A program made the position numbers and the translations under genes. Below the pieces are notes generated by a model. That model was not told the DNA's origin, searched no databases, and was given only the letters and a program-made list of their open reading frames with translations. From assembly GCA_964368815.1 (NCBI GenBank), contig CAYJDA010000002.1, forward strand, positions 124,001-188,000: a stretch of DNA of 64,000 nucleotides, in the 5' to 3' direction. This document shows positions 25,575-33,959 of this stretch, piece by piece (the first letter of the stretch is position 1; the number at the start of each line of letters is the position of its first letter). This stretch comes from CAYJBH01 sp964368815 (GTDB lineage: Bacteria > Bacillota > Clostridia > Oscillospirales > Ruminococcaceae).

Positions 25575-25664
25575 GTAACAACAATCCTCACAGGATGATG
25601 AGGTTGCGGTAAGGATGTATATTTGTGCGCATTATTGTAATGCGTATTGCGAAAAATGCATTAT

Positions 25665-25691
25665 AAAACCCAGCCTTAACGGTTGGGTTTT
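25665..25691 (+). terminator. Riboswitch expression-platform terminator
   Basis: AAAACCCAGCC pairs with GGTTGGGTTTT around loop TTAAC, with a U run following. It ends 33 bp before the substrate-binding protein ATG and is the likely OFF structure of the cobalamin switch. Confidence 0.75.
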
Positions 25692-25723
25692 GTTGTATTT
25701 AATCGAAATAAAGAGGAGTACAG

Positions 25724-26725
25724 ATGAAAAGAATTTTAGCGTTATTATTAACAATTACTATGGTATTGTTTACTGTTGGTTGTTCTGAAACTGCCGCGGT
25801 AGAGTCTGAGCCGACTTCGGTTTCAGAAGCCGTTACATCTACACCTGCCGAGGAGGAAGCCGAGGAAGAAGTTGAGGAGGAAGAACCTTCCGCAACAACC
25901 GAAGTTACCGATAGAGCGGGAAATCCCATAGAAATTAAAGAGGAATATACAAAAATTGTTTCCTACGCACCGTCACTTACCGAAAAACTTATCGACCTCG
26001 GTTTTGCCGATAAAATTGTTGCGATAACCAACTTTGATATGGCTCAGGGACTTTCTGAAGACGTTATGAGGTTCGATATGATGAGCCCTGAAATGGAAGC
26101 AATTGTTGCCTTAGAGCCTGACCTTATACTCGCAACCAACATTACTGCAGCAGGCGGTTCCGACCCCTTTACGGTTCTAAGAGATTCAGGCACTACCATT
26201 GCCACATTTCCTACCGCAAATAGCATTGCCGAAATAAATGAGGATATTGCATTCCTTGGAACGCTTCTCAACGCTGAAGATGAGGCAGCGGCCATGAACA
26301 GCAGCTTAAATACTGCCATAGAAGAGTTTCGTGCCAAGTCGGCTGAAATAACCGAGAAGAAAACTGTATACATGGAAATATCCCCTGCACCGGATATGTA
26401 CAGCACCGGAAGCGGAACTTTTCTTAACGAAATGATTGAGATTGTTGGCGGAGTTAACGTGCTTGCCGACCAAGAATCCTGGATAGCGGTTTCAGAAGAG
26501 CAACTACTTTCTGCTAATCCCGATGTTATTTTTACCAATGTCAACTATCTTGATGCACCGATTGATGAAATTCTTGCAAGAAATGGTTGGGATGTTGTAA
26601 CCGCAGTTGCAAACGGTGAGGTATATGCAGTAGACAACAACGCTACTTCACTGCCAAACCATAACATTGTTAAGGGTCTACAGGAAATGGCGGTACAGAT
26701 GTACCCCGAAATATACGCAGAATAG
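25724..26725 (+). CDS. btuF: ABC transporter substrate-binding lipoprotein, corrinoid (BtuF-like)
   Basis: This 333-residue protein captures cobalamin or other corrinoids outside the cell. The lipoprotein signal MKRILALLLTITMVLFTVGC is followed by a very acidic Glu-rich linker (about 45-60) and then a class III periplasmic-binding fold (VTDRAGNPIEI, YAPSLTEKLIDLGF). The cobalamin riboswitch upstream sets the substrate far better than the sequence alone, since BtuF and siderophore binders look alike. Confidence 0.88.
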   Translation: MKRILALLLTITMVLFTVGCSETAAVESEPTSVSEAVTSTPAEEEAEEEVEEEEPSATTEVTDRAGNPIEIKEEYTKIVSYAPSLTEKLIDLGFADKIVAITNFDMAQGLSEDVMRFDMMSPEMEAIVALEPDLILATNITAAGGSDPFTVLRDSGTTIATFPTANSIAEINEDIAFLGTLLNAEDEAAAMNSSLNTAIEEFRAKSAEITEKKTVYMEISPAPDMYSTGSGTFLNEMIEIVGGVNVLADQESWIAVSEEQLLSANPDVIFTNVNYLDAPIDEILARNGWDVVTAVANGEVYAVDNNATSLPNHNIVKGLQEMAVQMYPEIYAE

Positions 26726-26746
26726 ATAAACCGGTGAGTATACATA

Positions 26747-27763
26747 ATGTCGTTACGCTTTAAAGCAGTTTTATCGATACTATTGTCAATGTTGGTAATC
26801 ATTCTTGGGATTGGAATAGGCTCTGTGTTTATTCCACCCTGGGAGGTTGCCGGCATTATGGCGCATAAACTGTTTGGTGTTGCACCTTTCGAGGGAATAA
26901 CTGAAACCGAAATAAGTATTGTTTGGAACCTTAGAACTGTTCGAACTCTTATGGCGTTTGTTGTTGGTTCTGCTCTTGCGGTTTCGGGTAGCACTATGCA
27001 GTCGGTATTGCAAAATCCGTTAGCCTCATCCTATACCCTTGGCGTTTCCTCCGGTGCTTCGTTGGGCGCCGGAATTACTATGCTTTTGGGGCTTAGTTTT
27101 TTTTCAATATTAACCATTCCGTTTGTGGGTATGACCTGCGGCATACTAACGGTAATTGTTGCAGTGTTATTTGCTGCTAAACTTGATCGAAATATGCAAA
27201 ACTATACAATAGTGTTGGTGGGCATGGTTATATCACTGTTTTTAAATGCTTTAATAACGGTATTAAATGCCAGCTATCGAGATAACATGCAACGGCTCAT
27301 TTATTGGCAGATGGGCAGCTTTTCCGGCAATCAGCCGATAGAATTATTTATTATCACCGTATTGTCGGCAGTAGGAATTTTTGTTCTTGTTACCCGTTCA
27401 AGAGAACTTGATATGATGTCCTTCGGCGAGACCCAAGCGTTTTCTATGGGTCTAAATGTTAAACAAAATAAATGGCTGTTGCTACTGGTTGCGGCAGCGC
27501 TTACCGGCAGTGCAATGTCCTTTGTCGGTGTTATTGGATTTATCGATTTAATAGCACCGCACGTGGTTCGCAAAATGTTTGGAGCTCGTCATGTATGGGT
27601 TCTGCCCATGTCGGCGTTATTCGGTGGTATTTTTATGGTTGTTGCCGACATAATTGCAAGAATAGTACTCAACCCCATCGATCTACCGGTAGGTGCGGTG
27701 ACAGCACTTATCGGCGCACCGTTCTTTATGTATATCTTTTTTAAAAAGCAAAGGAAACGTTAA
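26747..27763 (+). CDS. btuC: ABC transporter permease, FecCD/BtuC family
   Basis: This 338-residue integral membrane protein of the FecCD family should have about 10 helices. Typical motifs are GSALAVSGSTMQSVLQNPLA, with the following LGVSSGASLGAG, and GFIDLIAPHVVRKMFG. It is 21 bp after btuF and ends 1 bp before btuD. Confidence 0.93.
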   Translation: MSLRFKAVLSILLSMLVIILGIGIGSVFIPPWEVAGIMAHKLFGVAPFEGITETEISIVWNLRTVRTLMAFVVGSALAVSGSTMQSVLQNPLASSYTLGVSSGASLGAGITMLLGLSFFSILTIPFVGMTCGILTVIVAVLFAAKLDRNMQNYTIVLVGMVISLFLNALITVLNASYRDNMQRLIYWQMGSFSGNQPIELFIITVLSAVGIFVLVTRSRELDMMSFGETQAFSMGLNVKQNKWLLLLVAAALTGSAMSFVGVIGFIDLIAPHVVRKMFGARHVWVLPMSALFGGIFMVVADIIARIVLNPIDLPVGAVTALIGAPFFMYIFFKKQRKR

Positions 27764-27764
27764 T

Positions 27765-28538
27765 ATGCTCAAGGTAACGAACATTAGCTGTGGCTATGAC
27801 GATAATTTGGTAATCAAGGACATGAGTTTTTCCCTTAGTGAGGGAGAAAGTCTTTGTATTATCGGGTCAAACGGATGCGGAAAAACTACTTTGTTAAAAG
27901 CTATAAGCGGGCTACTACCTTATAGTGGCAGTATAACTCTTAATGACAGTGAGATAAAAAACACTAAGCCTTCCGAGATAGGGAAAACTGTTGCAATGCT
28001 GTCTCAACAATCTGCTGTTTACTTTTCCTATTCAGTTTTTGATACGGTAATGCTGGGTCGCTATGTAATGCTACCAAAAGGGGTTTTTACCCGTCCTGAT
28101 AAATCGCATGCCGACTACGTTATGTACTGCCTTGAAAAGGTGGGGATTGCTGAACTTAAAGATCGCGATATCCAAACTCTTTCAGGTGGGCAGCTTCAAA
28201 AAGTTTTGCTTGCAAGAGCGCTTGCGCAGGAACCGCAAATAATCTTGCTGGACGAGCCGTCAAACCATCTTGATTTAAAGAGCCAGATGGAGCTGTTTGG
28301 TTTTTTAAAGGAGTGGACACGGGATAAAAAACATTCGGTTATAGGGGTGTTACATGATGTTAATCTCGCACTAAACTTTTTTGAGCACGGACTGTTTATG
28401 AAAAATGGTGAAATAGTTTTTAATTCAAGGCATTCAGAGGCCACACGAGAGGATCTTTTTTCTACATACAGCTTTGATGTTGTAGAATACCTAACCGAAC
28501 TTAATAAACCGATGGAGAGACTAAATGTATCGAAGTGA
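27765..28538 (+). CDS. btuD: ABC transporter ATP-binding protein, BtuD-like
   Basis: This 257-residue ATPase powers the importer. Walker A is GSNGCGKTT, the signature is LSGGQ, Walker B is IILLDEPSNHLD and the H-loop is VLHDVN. The end overlaps the next gene by 14 bp, implying translational coupling. Confidence 0.94.
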   Translation: MLKVTNISCGYDDNLVIKDMSFSLSEGESLCIIGSNGCGKTTLLKAISGLLPYSGSITLNDSEIKNTKPSEIGKTVAMLSQQSAVYFSYSVFDTVMLGRYVMLPKGVFTRPDKSHADYVMYCLEKVGIAELKDRDIQTLSGGQLQKVLLARALAQEPQIILLDEPSNHLDLKSQMELFGFLKEWTRDKKHSVIGVLHDVNLALNFFEHGLFMKNGEIVFNSRHSEATREDLFSTYSFDVVEYLTELNKPMERLNVSK

Positions 28539-29055
28539 ATATGAAGCATACCCTTTTTTATCCGAGGACAAGACAAAGTCCGTTGCCTGTGATTTTGAAA
28601 TAATGAGCGATGAAGTTGTTAGCAAGATAGGATATCTTGCAAGCATGATAGAAGAAAAGAATTTAAACGATGAACTTCGGTTTATTGCTGAAACTCTTTA
28701 CCATTTAAACCCAACTTTAAGAACATTTTTAAGCGTGTCTGAAGATGAGTTTTGCAGAATTAAGGAAGCAGCTAAAAAACTTAAAGAGCAAACCAAGGGG
28801 CGGTGCGAGATGTTTGTTCTTCCCTATGGTTCAGGTCCTGCAACCTTTTCTCACATTATCAGAAATAATTTCAAGGCTCTTTCTCGACTTGCCTACGATC
28901 AGGAGCGCCTCGGTAATCCTGTTCCGTCGCTGCTGCATGACATTTTGGGGATAATGTCTAACTACTTTTTTTACCTCTCACTTTTTCTTAACATGCAGGA
29001 AGGAATAGAAGAGATTCCCTATATATCAAGAAACTACAAGATAACTAAATCGTAA
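28525..29055 (+). CDS. Divergent PduO-type corrinoid adenosyltransferase-like protein
   Basis: This 176-residue, mostly helical protein overlaps the end of btuD. Segments recall PduO-family ATP:cob(I)alamin adenosyltransferases: FVLPYGSGPATFSHIIRNNF sits where PduO has its FVLPGGS...H.ART helix, and the later MSNYFFYLSLFLN matches the family's last helix. The usual N-terminal TKTGDDG ATP-binding segment is not visible, so it is diverged or has another corrinoid role. Being under the cobalamin riboswitch supports a link to corrinoid conversion after import. Confidence 0.6.
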   Translation: MYRSEYEAYPFLSEDKTKSVACDFEIMSDEVVSKIGYLASMIEEKNLNDELRFIAETLYHLNPTLRTFLSVSEDEFCRIKEAAKKLKEQTKGRCEMFVLPYGSGPATFSHIIRNNFKALSRLAYDQERLGNPVPSLLHDILGIMSNYFFYLSLFLNMQEGIEEIPYISRNYKITKS

Positions 29056-29056
29056 T

Positions 29057-29080
29057 TTTAAGCCAAAGCTTTGGCTTAAA
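29057..29080 (+). terminator. Palindromic hairpin after the corrinoid operon
   Basis: TTTAAGCCAAAG and CTTTGGCTTAAA form a perfect palindrome right after the last gene. The T run lies about 10 nt further on, so it may be a non-canonical terminator or an RNA-stabilising hairpin. Confidence 0.5.
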
Positions 29081-29148
29081 TAGCTGTTCTTTTTTTAACC
29101 AAAACGCATATACATTTATATATAAAAAGTATATGCAAGAGGTTAAAT

Positions 29149-30219
29149 GTGCTGAGATTCAAAAGAAGATTACGTCGAATTCGATTACTTCGTCAGGTAT
29201 GGCTACCCACGGCACTGCTTATTATTATAGCGGCAGTTGCAAATCTGGTAGCCATGCTATTTTCTATGCCGGTTTCGGGCAACTATATAACCGACCCCAC
29301 AATTATTACCCCTACGGTGAACACAACACCGAAGGGGTTTTGGCAGTCTATACCATCAATTTACGAGGAACCGGAAGATGTGTTTCCTATAGATGCGGTT
29401 GTTGAGGTTCCGGACGCAATGGGTCTGATTTCACAGCAGACGTTAAAGTCAACCTACGATAATCGAAGCATAGGGCTTACCGAGGGTGGCTACATACTTA
29501 ACCTGACACAGCTACCAAACTCAGATGTTTTATCAACGGCACAGGAACCATTTTCCTTTATAGTTGAGCCGTATTCCAGCGAACCGCAGGTGTTAATTTA
29601 CCACACCCATGCTACCGAGAGTTATGAGCCAAACGATGTTGGTTATTACGACCCTGCTGTGCCGAGTAGAAGCAGCGATCCAAGCGAAAATATGATTGCG
29701 GTTGGAGAGGTGATTGTAGACACATTAAACGATGCAGGAATAAACACATTGCATGATAAAAGCATGCATGACCAATACTCTTATAACGGAAGCTACGATT
29801 CTTCTAAAAAAACAGTAAGCGAATATCTCGAGGAATACCCTTCAATAAAGGTGGTTATAGACGTTCATCGTGATGCCTTAGAGCAGGCCGATGGAACAAG
29901 AATAAAGCCGGTAGTTATGATTGAAGGCAAAAAAACTGCGCAGGTGATGCTTATTTCAGGAGCCGATGATGGTGGAATGGGTATGCCTAACTATCTTGAA
30001 AATTTGAAGTTTGCGGGCGCATTTCAATCGGCAATGGAGAGTAGCTATGAGGGATTAACTCGTCCCATATTGTTTGATTATCGAAATTATAACCAACAGC
30101 TCTCTACCGGAGCATTACTGTTGGAAGTAGGCGGCCATGCCAACACTTTAGAGGAGGCGAAAAATGCCGCTCAATTTTCAGCCATAGCACTAGCTGAGCT
30201 GTTAGTTAATGGAACTTGA
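29149..30219 (+). CDS. spoIIP: Stage II sporulation protein P
   Basis: This 356-residue protein has an N-terminal membrane helix (about 15-38) and an extracytoplasmic amidase/endopeptidase domain that thins peptidoglycan during engulfment. It starts with GTG after AGAGG. The catalytic region shows IYHTHATESY, IDVHRDA and LLEVGGHANTLEEA, the usual SpoIIP metal and catalytic motifs. SpoIID and SpoIIM are not nearby. An inverted repeat GCATATAC / GTATATGC (29106-29136) lies just before its ribosome site. It shows that the organism, or its recent ancestor, sporulates. Confidence 0.95.
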   Translation: MLRFKRRLRRIRLLRQVWLPTALLIIIAAVANLVAMLFSMPVSGNYITDPTIITPTVNTTPKGFWQSIPSIYEEPEDVFPIDAVVEVPDAMGLISQQTLKSTYDNRSIGLTEGGYILNLTQLPNSDVLSTAQEPFSFIVEPYSSEPQVLIYHTHATESYEPNDVGYYDPAVPSRSSDPSENMIAVGEVIVDTLNDAGINTLHDKSMHDQYSYNGSYDSSKKTVSEYLEEYPSIKVVIDVHRDALEQADGTRIKPVVMIEGKKTAQVMLISGADDGGMGMPNYLENLKFAGAFQSAMESSYEGLTRPILFDYRNYNQQLSTGALLLEVGGHANTLEEAKNAAQFSAIALAELLVNGT

Positions 30220-30244
30220 CCTCATTTCATGCATATGGTATAAT
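30216..30244 (+). promoter_or_regulatory. Sigma-A promoter of the glycosyltransferase gene
   Basis: TTGACC (30216-30221), a 17-bp spacer and TATAAT (30239-30244). The -35 box contains the spoIIP stop codon, so the two units touch but are separately transcribed. Confidence 0.75.
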
Positions 30245-30274
30245 TATCCGGTAATTAAATGTAAAGAGGTGGTT

Positions 30275-31306
30275 ATGCCGAAGGTGTCCATCATTGTTCC
30301 GGTTTATAATGCCGCAAAATTTCTTGATGGGTGTTTACTAAGCCTAACTAATCAGAGCTACACAAACATTGAGATAGTACTGGTTAATGATGGAAGTACG
30401 GATGATAGTCCCCGAATATGTGATTCTTGGGCGAAAAAAGACGATAGGGTTAAGGTTGTACACCAAAAAAACTCCGGAGTTTCTGCAGCACGTAATACAG
30501 CTATTTTAAACTCTACGGGTGAACTTATTTCTATGATTGATGCAGACGATACCATAGAGATAGATACTATATCCAGTGCAGTAGCCTACTTTAATGATAA
30601 TGTAGATATCGTGAGCTTTGGGTACAGAATAATATCGGGGAAAAATGTTTCAGAAGTTGTAACGAAACATTTCTCCTGTACAGCCTCGGAAATTACAGAC
30701 GAGCAAAATTTTAAAGACTTTTACCTCACATGGAATGCATTTATCGTTTGGAATAAGGTGTTTAGACGTTCTTTTTTACTTGAAAACGAACTCAGTTTTG
30801 AGGTTGGTGTCAAGATAGGCGAGGATAGCGACTATATGATTAGATGCCTGCTTAAAAACCCTTATATTGTTACCATTGATAAAGTATTTTATAACTACAT
30901 AAAAGTTGTGAGCGACAATGCAACGGCAAAATTTTATGACGACCTCGAAGAAAGACAGTTTGATATATATAAAATTCGAAATGAATTTTTTGAGAAAATG
31001 CAGTACGATTTTCGATATGATATCGAAGGAGAGGTTATAATTAAAGATGCAGCTGTTATTAAGTTTTACAGCCTTAATAATGTAAATTTAGACTATAACT
31101 TTTCTCAGCATTACCGAGCAATTTGCAGTCTTATAAAAAATGATACTAAGCTGAAGGGCGTGTTAGAAGTAACATCAAAATCTTCTGCGGCAATGGGGCT
31201 TTGGTCATCAAGGGTAACCCACACTTTGCTAAAACTTAAAGCAGGGTTTTTGCTCACCATTTTTATTAGACTTAAATCGATGTTGATTAAGATGGCAATG
31301 AAATAG
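30275..31306 (+). CDS. Family 2 glycosyltransferase
   Basis: This 343-residue GT-A enzyme should transfer a sugar from a nucleotide-sugar donor at the membrane's inner face. The N-terminal fold is clear: VSIIVPVYNAAKFLDGCL, VLVNDGSTDDSPRI, and the metal-binding DxD in MIDADD. The start at ATG 30275 has AAAGAGG upstream; the open frame from 30209 covers the promoter. No other envelope genes are adjacent, so acceptor and product are unknown. Confidence 0.88.
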   Translation: MPKVSIIVPVYNAAKFLDGCLLSLTNQSYTNIEIVLVNDGSTDDSPRICDSWAKKDDRVKVVHQKNSGVSAARNTAILNSTGELISMIDADDTIEIDTISSAVAYFNDNVDIVSFGYRIISGKNVSEVVTKHFSCTASEITDEQNFKDFYLTWNAFIVWNKVFRRSFLLENELSFEVGVKIGEDSDYMIRCLLKNPYIVTIDKVFYNYIKVVSDNATAKFYDDLEERQFDIYKIRNEFFEKMQYDFRYDIEGEVIIKDAAVIKFYSLNNVNLDYNFSQHYRAICSLIKNDTKLKGVLEVTSKSSAAMGLWSSRVTHTLLKLKAGFLLTIFIRLKSMLIKMAMK

Positions 31307-31354
31307 TAAATTAATAACTAACTACCTATTGGTAGAAAAATAATGCGAGGATGT

Positions 31355-32476
31355 ATGTTTATATTTGATGAACAAAAAAGAGAACTTGAAGCACTTATAC
31401 CACAGTTAAACGACCTGTCTAACACCTTGGAATTAGATAGGTTAAGGCTTCGTATGCAGGAACTGGAAGAGCAGACGATGCAACCAGGCTTTTATGATGA
31501 CCGCAAAAAAAGCGAGGCTGTATTTGCCGAGATGCGAAGCGCCAAGGAAAAAATCACATCATTCGATGCACTAAAGGTTGCCTATGATGACTGTGAGACC
31601 CTGCTTACCATGGCTTCGGAAGAGGAAGATGAAGAGGCTGCACAGGAGGTGTATGCCGAATTTGCTGAAAACCTTGCTGTGTTACAGCAGGAATATTCTA
31701 AATTAAGATTGCTAACATTGTTAAAAGGACCCTACGATTCCAACAGTGCAATACTCACATATCATGCAGGTGCCGGTGGCACTGAAGCACAAGACTGGGT
31801 GGAGATGTTGTATCGTATGCACACTCGTTATGCCCAAAAGAGCGGTTATAAACTAAAGGTGCTGGATTATCTTGCCGGCGATGAGGCGGGAATAAAAAGC
31901 GTTAGTTTCCTTTGTGAGGGCGATAATGCATTTGGGTTTTTAAAAAGCGAAAACGGCGTTCACCGTTTAGTTAGAGTATCTCCTTTTGATAGCAGCGGCC
32001 GCCGACATACCTCTTTTGCTTCGGTTGAGGTAATGCCGATGTTAGAAAACAGCGACGAAATTGAGATACGCAGTGAAGATTTAAGGATTGATACCTTTAG
32101 AAGTGGGGGTGCCGGAGGTCAGCATGTAAACACTACCGACAGTGCGGTGAGAATTACCCATCTTCCTACCGGCATTGTGGTTGCATGCCAGAATGAGCGT
32201 AGCCAATTTCAAAACCGTGACGTTGCAATGCAGATGCTTAAAAGTCGCCTGGTTCAGATTAAAGAGCAGGAACATCTCGACAAGATAGATGACATAAAGG
32301 GTGACCAAAAGGAAATTGCCTGGGGACATCAAATTCGTAGCTACGTTTTTATGCCCTATACGCTTGTTAAAGACCATCGTACTAACCACGAAATGGGAAA
32401 TGTTGGAGCCGTTTTAGATGGCGAAATCGATGGATTTATAGATGCATATTTGATACACCGTTCCAAAGAGGAATAG
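31355..32476 (+). CDS. prfB: Peptide chain release factor 2
   Basis: This 373-residue protein ends translation at UGA and UAA codons. The specificity motif is SPF in RVSPFDSSGRRHTSF, and the catalytic GGQ lies in GGAGGQHVNTTDSA. The gene is one continuous frame from ATG 31355 (GCGAGG upstream); the programmed +1 frameshift with an internal UGA near codon 26, found in many bacteria, is absent. RF2 autoregulation by frameshifting therefore does not apply here. Confidence 0.96.
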   Translation: MFIFDEQKRELEALIPQLNDLSNTLELDRLRLRMQELEEQTMQPGFYDDRKKSEAVFAEMRSAKEKITSFDALKVAYDDCETLLTMASEEEDEEAAQEVYAEFAENLAVLQQEYSKLRLLTLLKGPYDSNSAILTYHAGAGGTEAQDWVEMLYRMHTRYAQKSGYKLKVLDYLAGDEAGIKSVSFLCEGDNAFGFLKSENGVHRLVRVSPFDSSGRRHTSFASVEVMPMLENSDEIEIRSEDLRIDTFRSGGAGGQHVNTTDSAVRITHLPTGIVVACQNERSQFQNRDVAMQMLKSRLVQIKEQEHLDKIDDIKGDQKEIAWGHQIRSYVFMPYTLVKDHRTNHEMGNVGAVLDGEIDGFIDAYLIHRSKEE

Positions 32477-32541
32477 AACCCTTGGCGGCGATTTTGTTAA
32501 CTTTATTACAGTAGTTTTTTAATAGATAAGAGGAGGTTTGT

Positions 32542-33273
32542 ATGGATTTTTCAGTAAACAACCCTGACCTTTTTGTATTGGTAGCACTGGTGATAACGTT
32601 TGTTATTGCGCAGTCTATATTTTTTACAGTAAGGGCATGGCGAAGGGGGAAAACTCTCGGAATTTCTACAAAAACTATGAGAAGAACGGTTATGTCGTCT
32701 GCGGTATTCAGTATAGCGCCGGCAATCTCAATTTTACTTGGGATTTTTTCTCTTTCAAAATTTTTAGGCTTTGCCTTGCCTTGGCTACGCCTTTCGGTTA
32801 TAGGCGCTATAACCTATGAACTGCCTGCCGCCTCAGCCGCCGCCGCGGCTACAGGGGCAGATATGAGCGTGACGGTTACCGCTCCTTCGGTATTTTCTAC
32901 CATTGCCTGGGTTATGACGCTTGGAATAATTCCAAGCCTTGTATTGGTGCCAATTTTCGGTAAAAAAATCGAATCCGGAATCATTAAGCTAAAAAACAAA
33001 GACGGAAAATGGGGCTCAATATTCATGGATGCACTGTTTCTTGGAATGATCTCGGCATTTCTTGGTATGATTTTTTCAGGTGTTGGAGATGGTCTGGTTG
33101 GATGGGTGCCGGTTTTTGTGATGTTGAGTTCATCTCTAATCATGGTAGTATGCGGTTTCTTTGTTAAAAAATATGATGTTAAATGGCTAAGGGATTTTGC
33201 AATGCCGATAAGCATGATTGGCTCAATGTTTCTTGCGATACCCATTACCGCCGCTGTAAATGCTATGGCTTAA
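32542..33273 (+). CDS. DUF5058-like integral membrane protein
   Basis: This 243-residue membrane protein has about six predicted helices (near 12-30, 50-75, 80-95, 120-140, 165-185 and 190-210). I associate the sequence with the DUF5058 family, of unknown function. AGAGGAGG precedes the ATG. It lies 11 bp before a second membrane protein and then an M20 peptidase, which suggests a two-part transporter serving the peptidase. Confidence 0.75.
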   Translation: MDFSVNNPDLFVLVALVITFVIAQSIFFTVRAWRRGKTLGISTKTMRRTVMSSAVFSIAPAISILLGIFSLSKFLGFALPWLRLSVIGAITYELPAASAAAAATGADMSVTVTAPSVFSTIAWVMTLGIIPSLVLVPIFGKKIESGIIKLKNKDGKWGSIFMDALFLGMISAFLGMIFSGVGDGLVGWVPVFVMLSSSLIMVVCGFFVKKYDVKWLRDFAMPISMIGSMFLAIPITAAVNAMA

Positions 33274-33284
33274 AGGAGTGTGCG

Positions 33285-33947
33285 ATGAATAAAAATAATA
33301 GTTATAACGATGGAACCCACTTTTACGGAAGAATATGGATGACAGCGGCCTTTTTATTAATTTTATCTGTGCCAATTTATATATGTGTTGCCTATAATGC
33401 ATGGCCGCCGATAACTACGGTTTTGTCCGGCCTTTTAGGAGTTGCACCTATATTTTGGACGGTTGCTGTTATCGAAGTTATAACCTATGTTCCCATGTTG
33501 GGAGCTTCCGGATCATATCTCGGATTTGTTACCGGTAACCTCACCAACCTAAAACTACCTGCATCCTTAAATGCGATGGAATCTGCCAAAGCAAAGCCGG
33601 GCTCTGCCGAAGCGGATGTGGTGTCTACCATAGCTATAGGAGTTTCCTCCATTACTACAACAATAATACTGGCACTCGGGGTACTTTTGCTCGCACAGCT
33701 AGAGCCGATATTGCAATCTGCGGCACTACAACCGGCATTTGAGAATATATTACCGTCGTTATTCGGTGGCCTTGCCGTGGTGTTTATTTCTAAAAGCTGG
33801 AAGATTGCTATGGCTCCAATGATATTCATGGTGATTTTATTCGTCTCGGTTCCCTCGCTTGCGTCGTCGGTATCGGTTTTTGTTCCGGTTGGCTCGCTAA
33901 TAGCTATCGGAGCAGCAAGGTTTATGTATAAAAAAGGTATTTTGTAA
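33285..33947 (+). CDS. Integral membrane protein, partner of the DUF5058 protein
   Basis: This 220-residue protein has about five hydrophobic helices and ends in a short basic tail. The start is the ATG 33285 with AAAGGAG upstream; the open frame to 33183 is inside the previous gene. Residues near VPMLGASGSYLGFVTGN resemble a re-entrant or substrate-contacting loop, but this is only suggestive. It is encoded between the DUF5058 protein and the M20 peptidase. Confidence 0.75.
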   Translation: MNKNNSYNDGTHFYGRIWMTAAFLLILSVPIYICVAYNAWPPITTVLSGLLGVAPIFWTVAVIEVITYVPMLGASGSYLGFVTGNLTNLKLPASLNAMESAKAKPGSAEADVVSTIAIGVSSITTTIILALGVLLLAQLEPILQSAALQPAFENILPSLFGGLAVVFISKSWKIAMAPMIFMVILFVSVPSLASSVSVFVPVGSLIAIGAARFMYKKGIL

Positions 33948-33959
33948 TAAGGAGTAGTT

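Noticed and set aside
29082..29148. Sigma-E or sigma-G promoter for spoIIP
   Set aside because: A CATATACA-like sequence exists, but I could not pair it with a fitting -35 element, so I did not list it.
33183..33284. Longer start for the second membrane protein of the DUF5058 pair
   Set aside because: The extra residues are a frame-shadow of the preceding gene; AAAGGAG serves the ATG at 33285.
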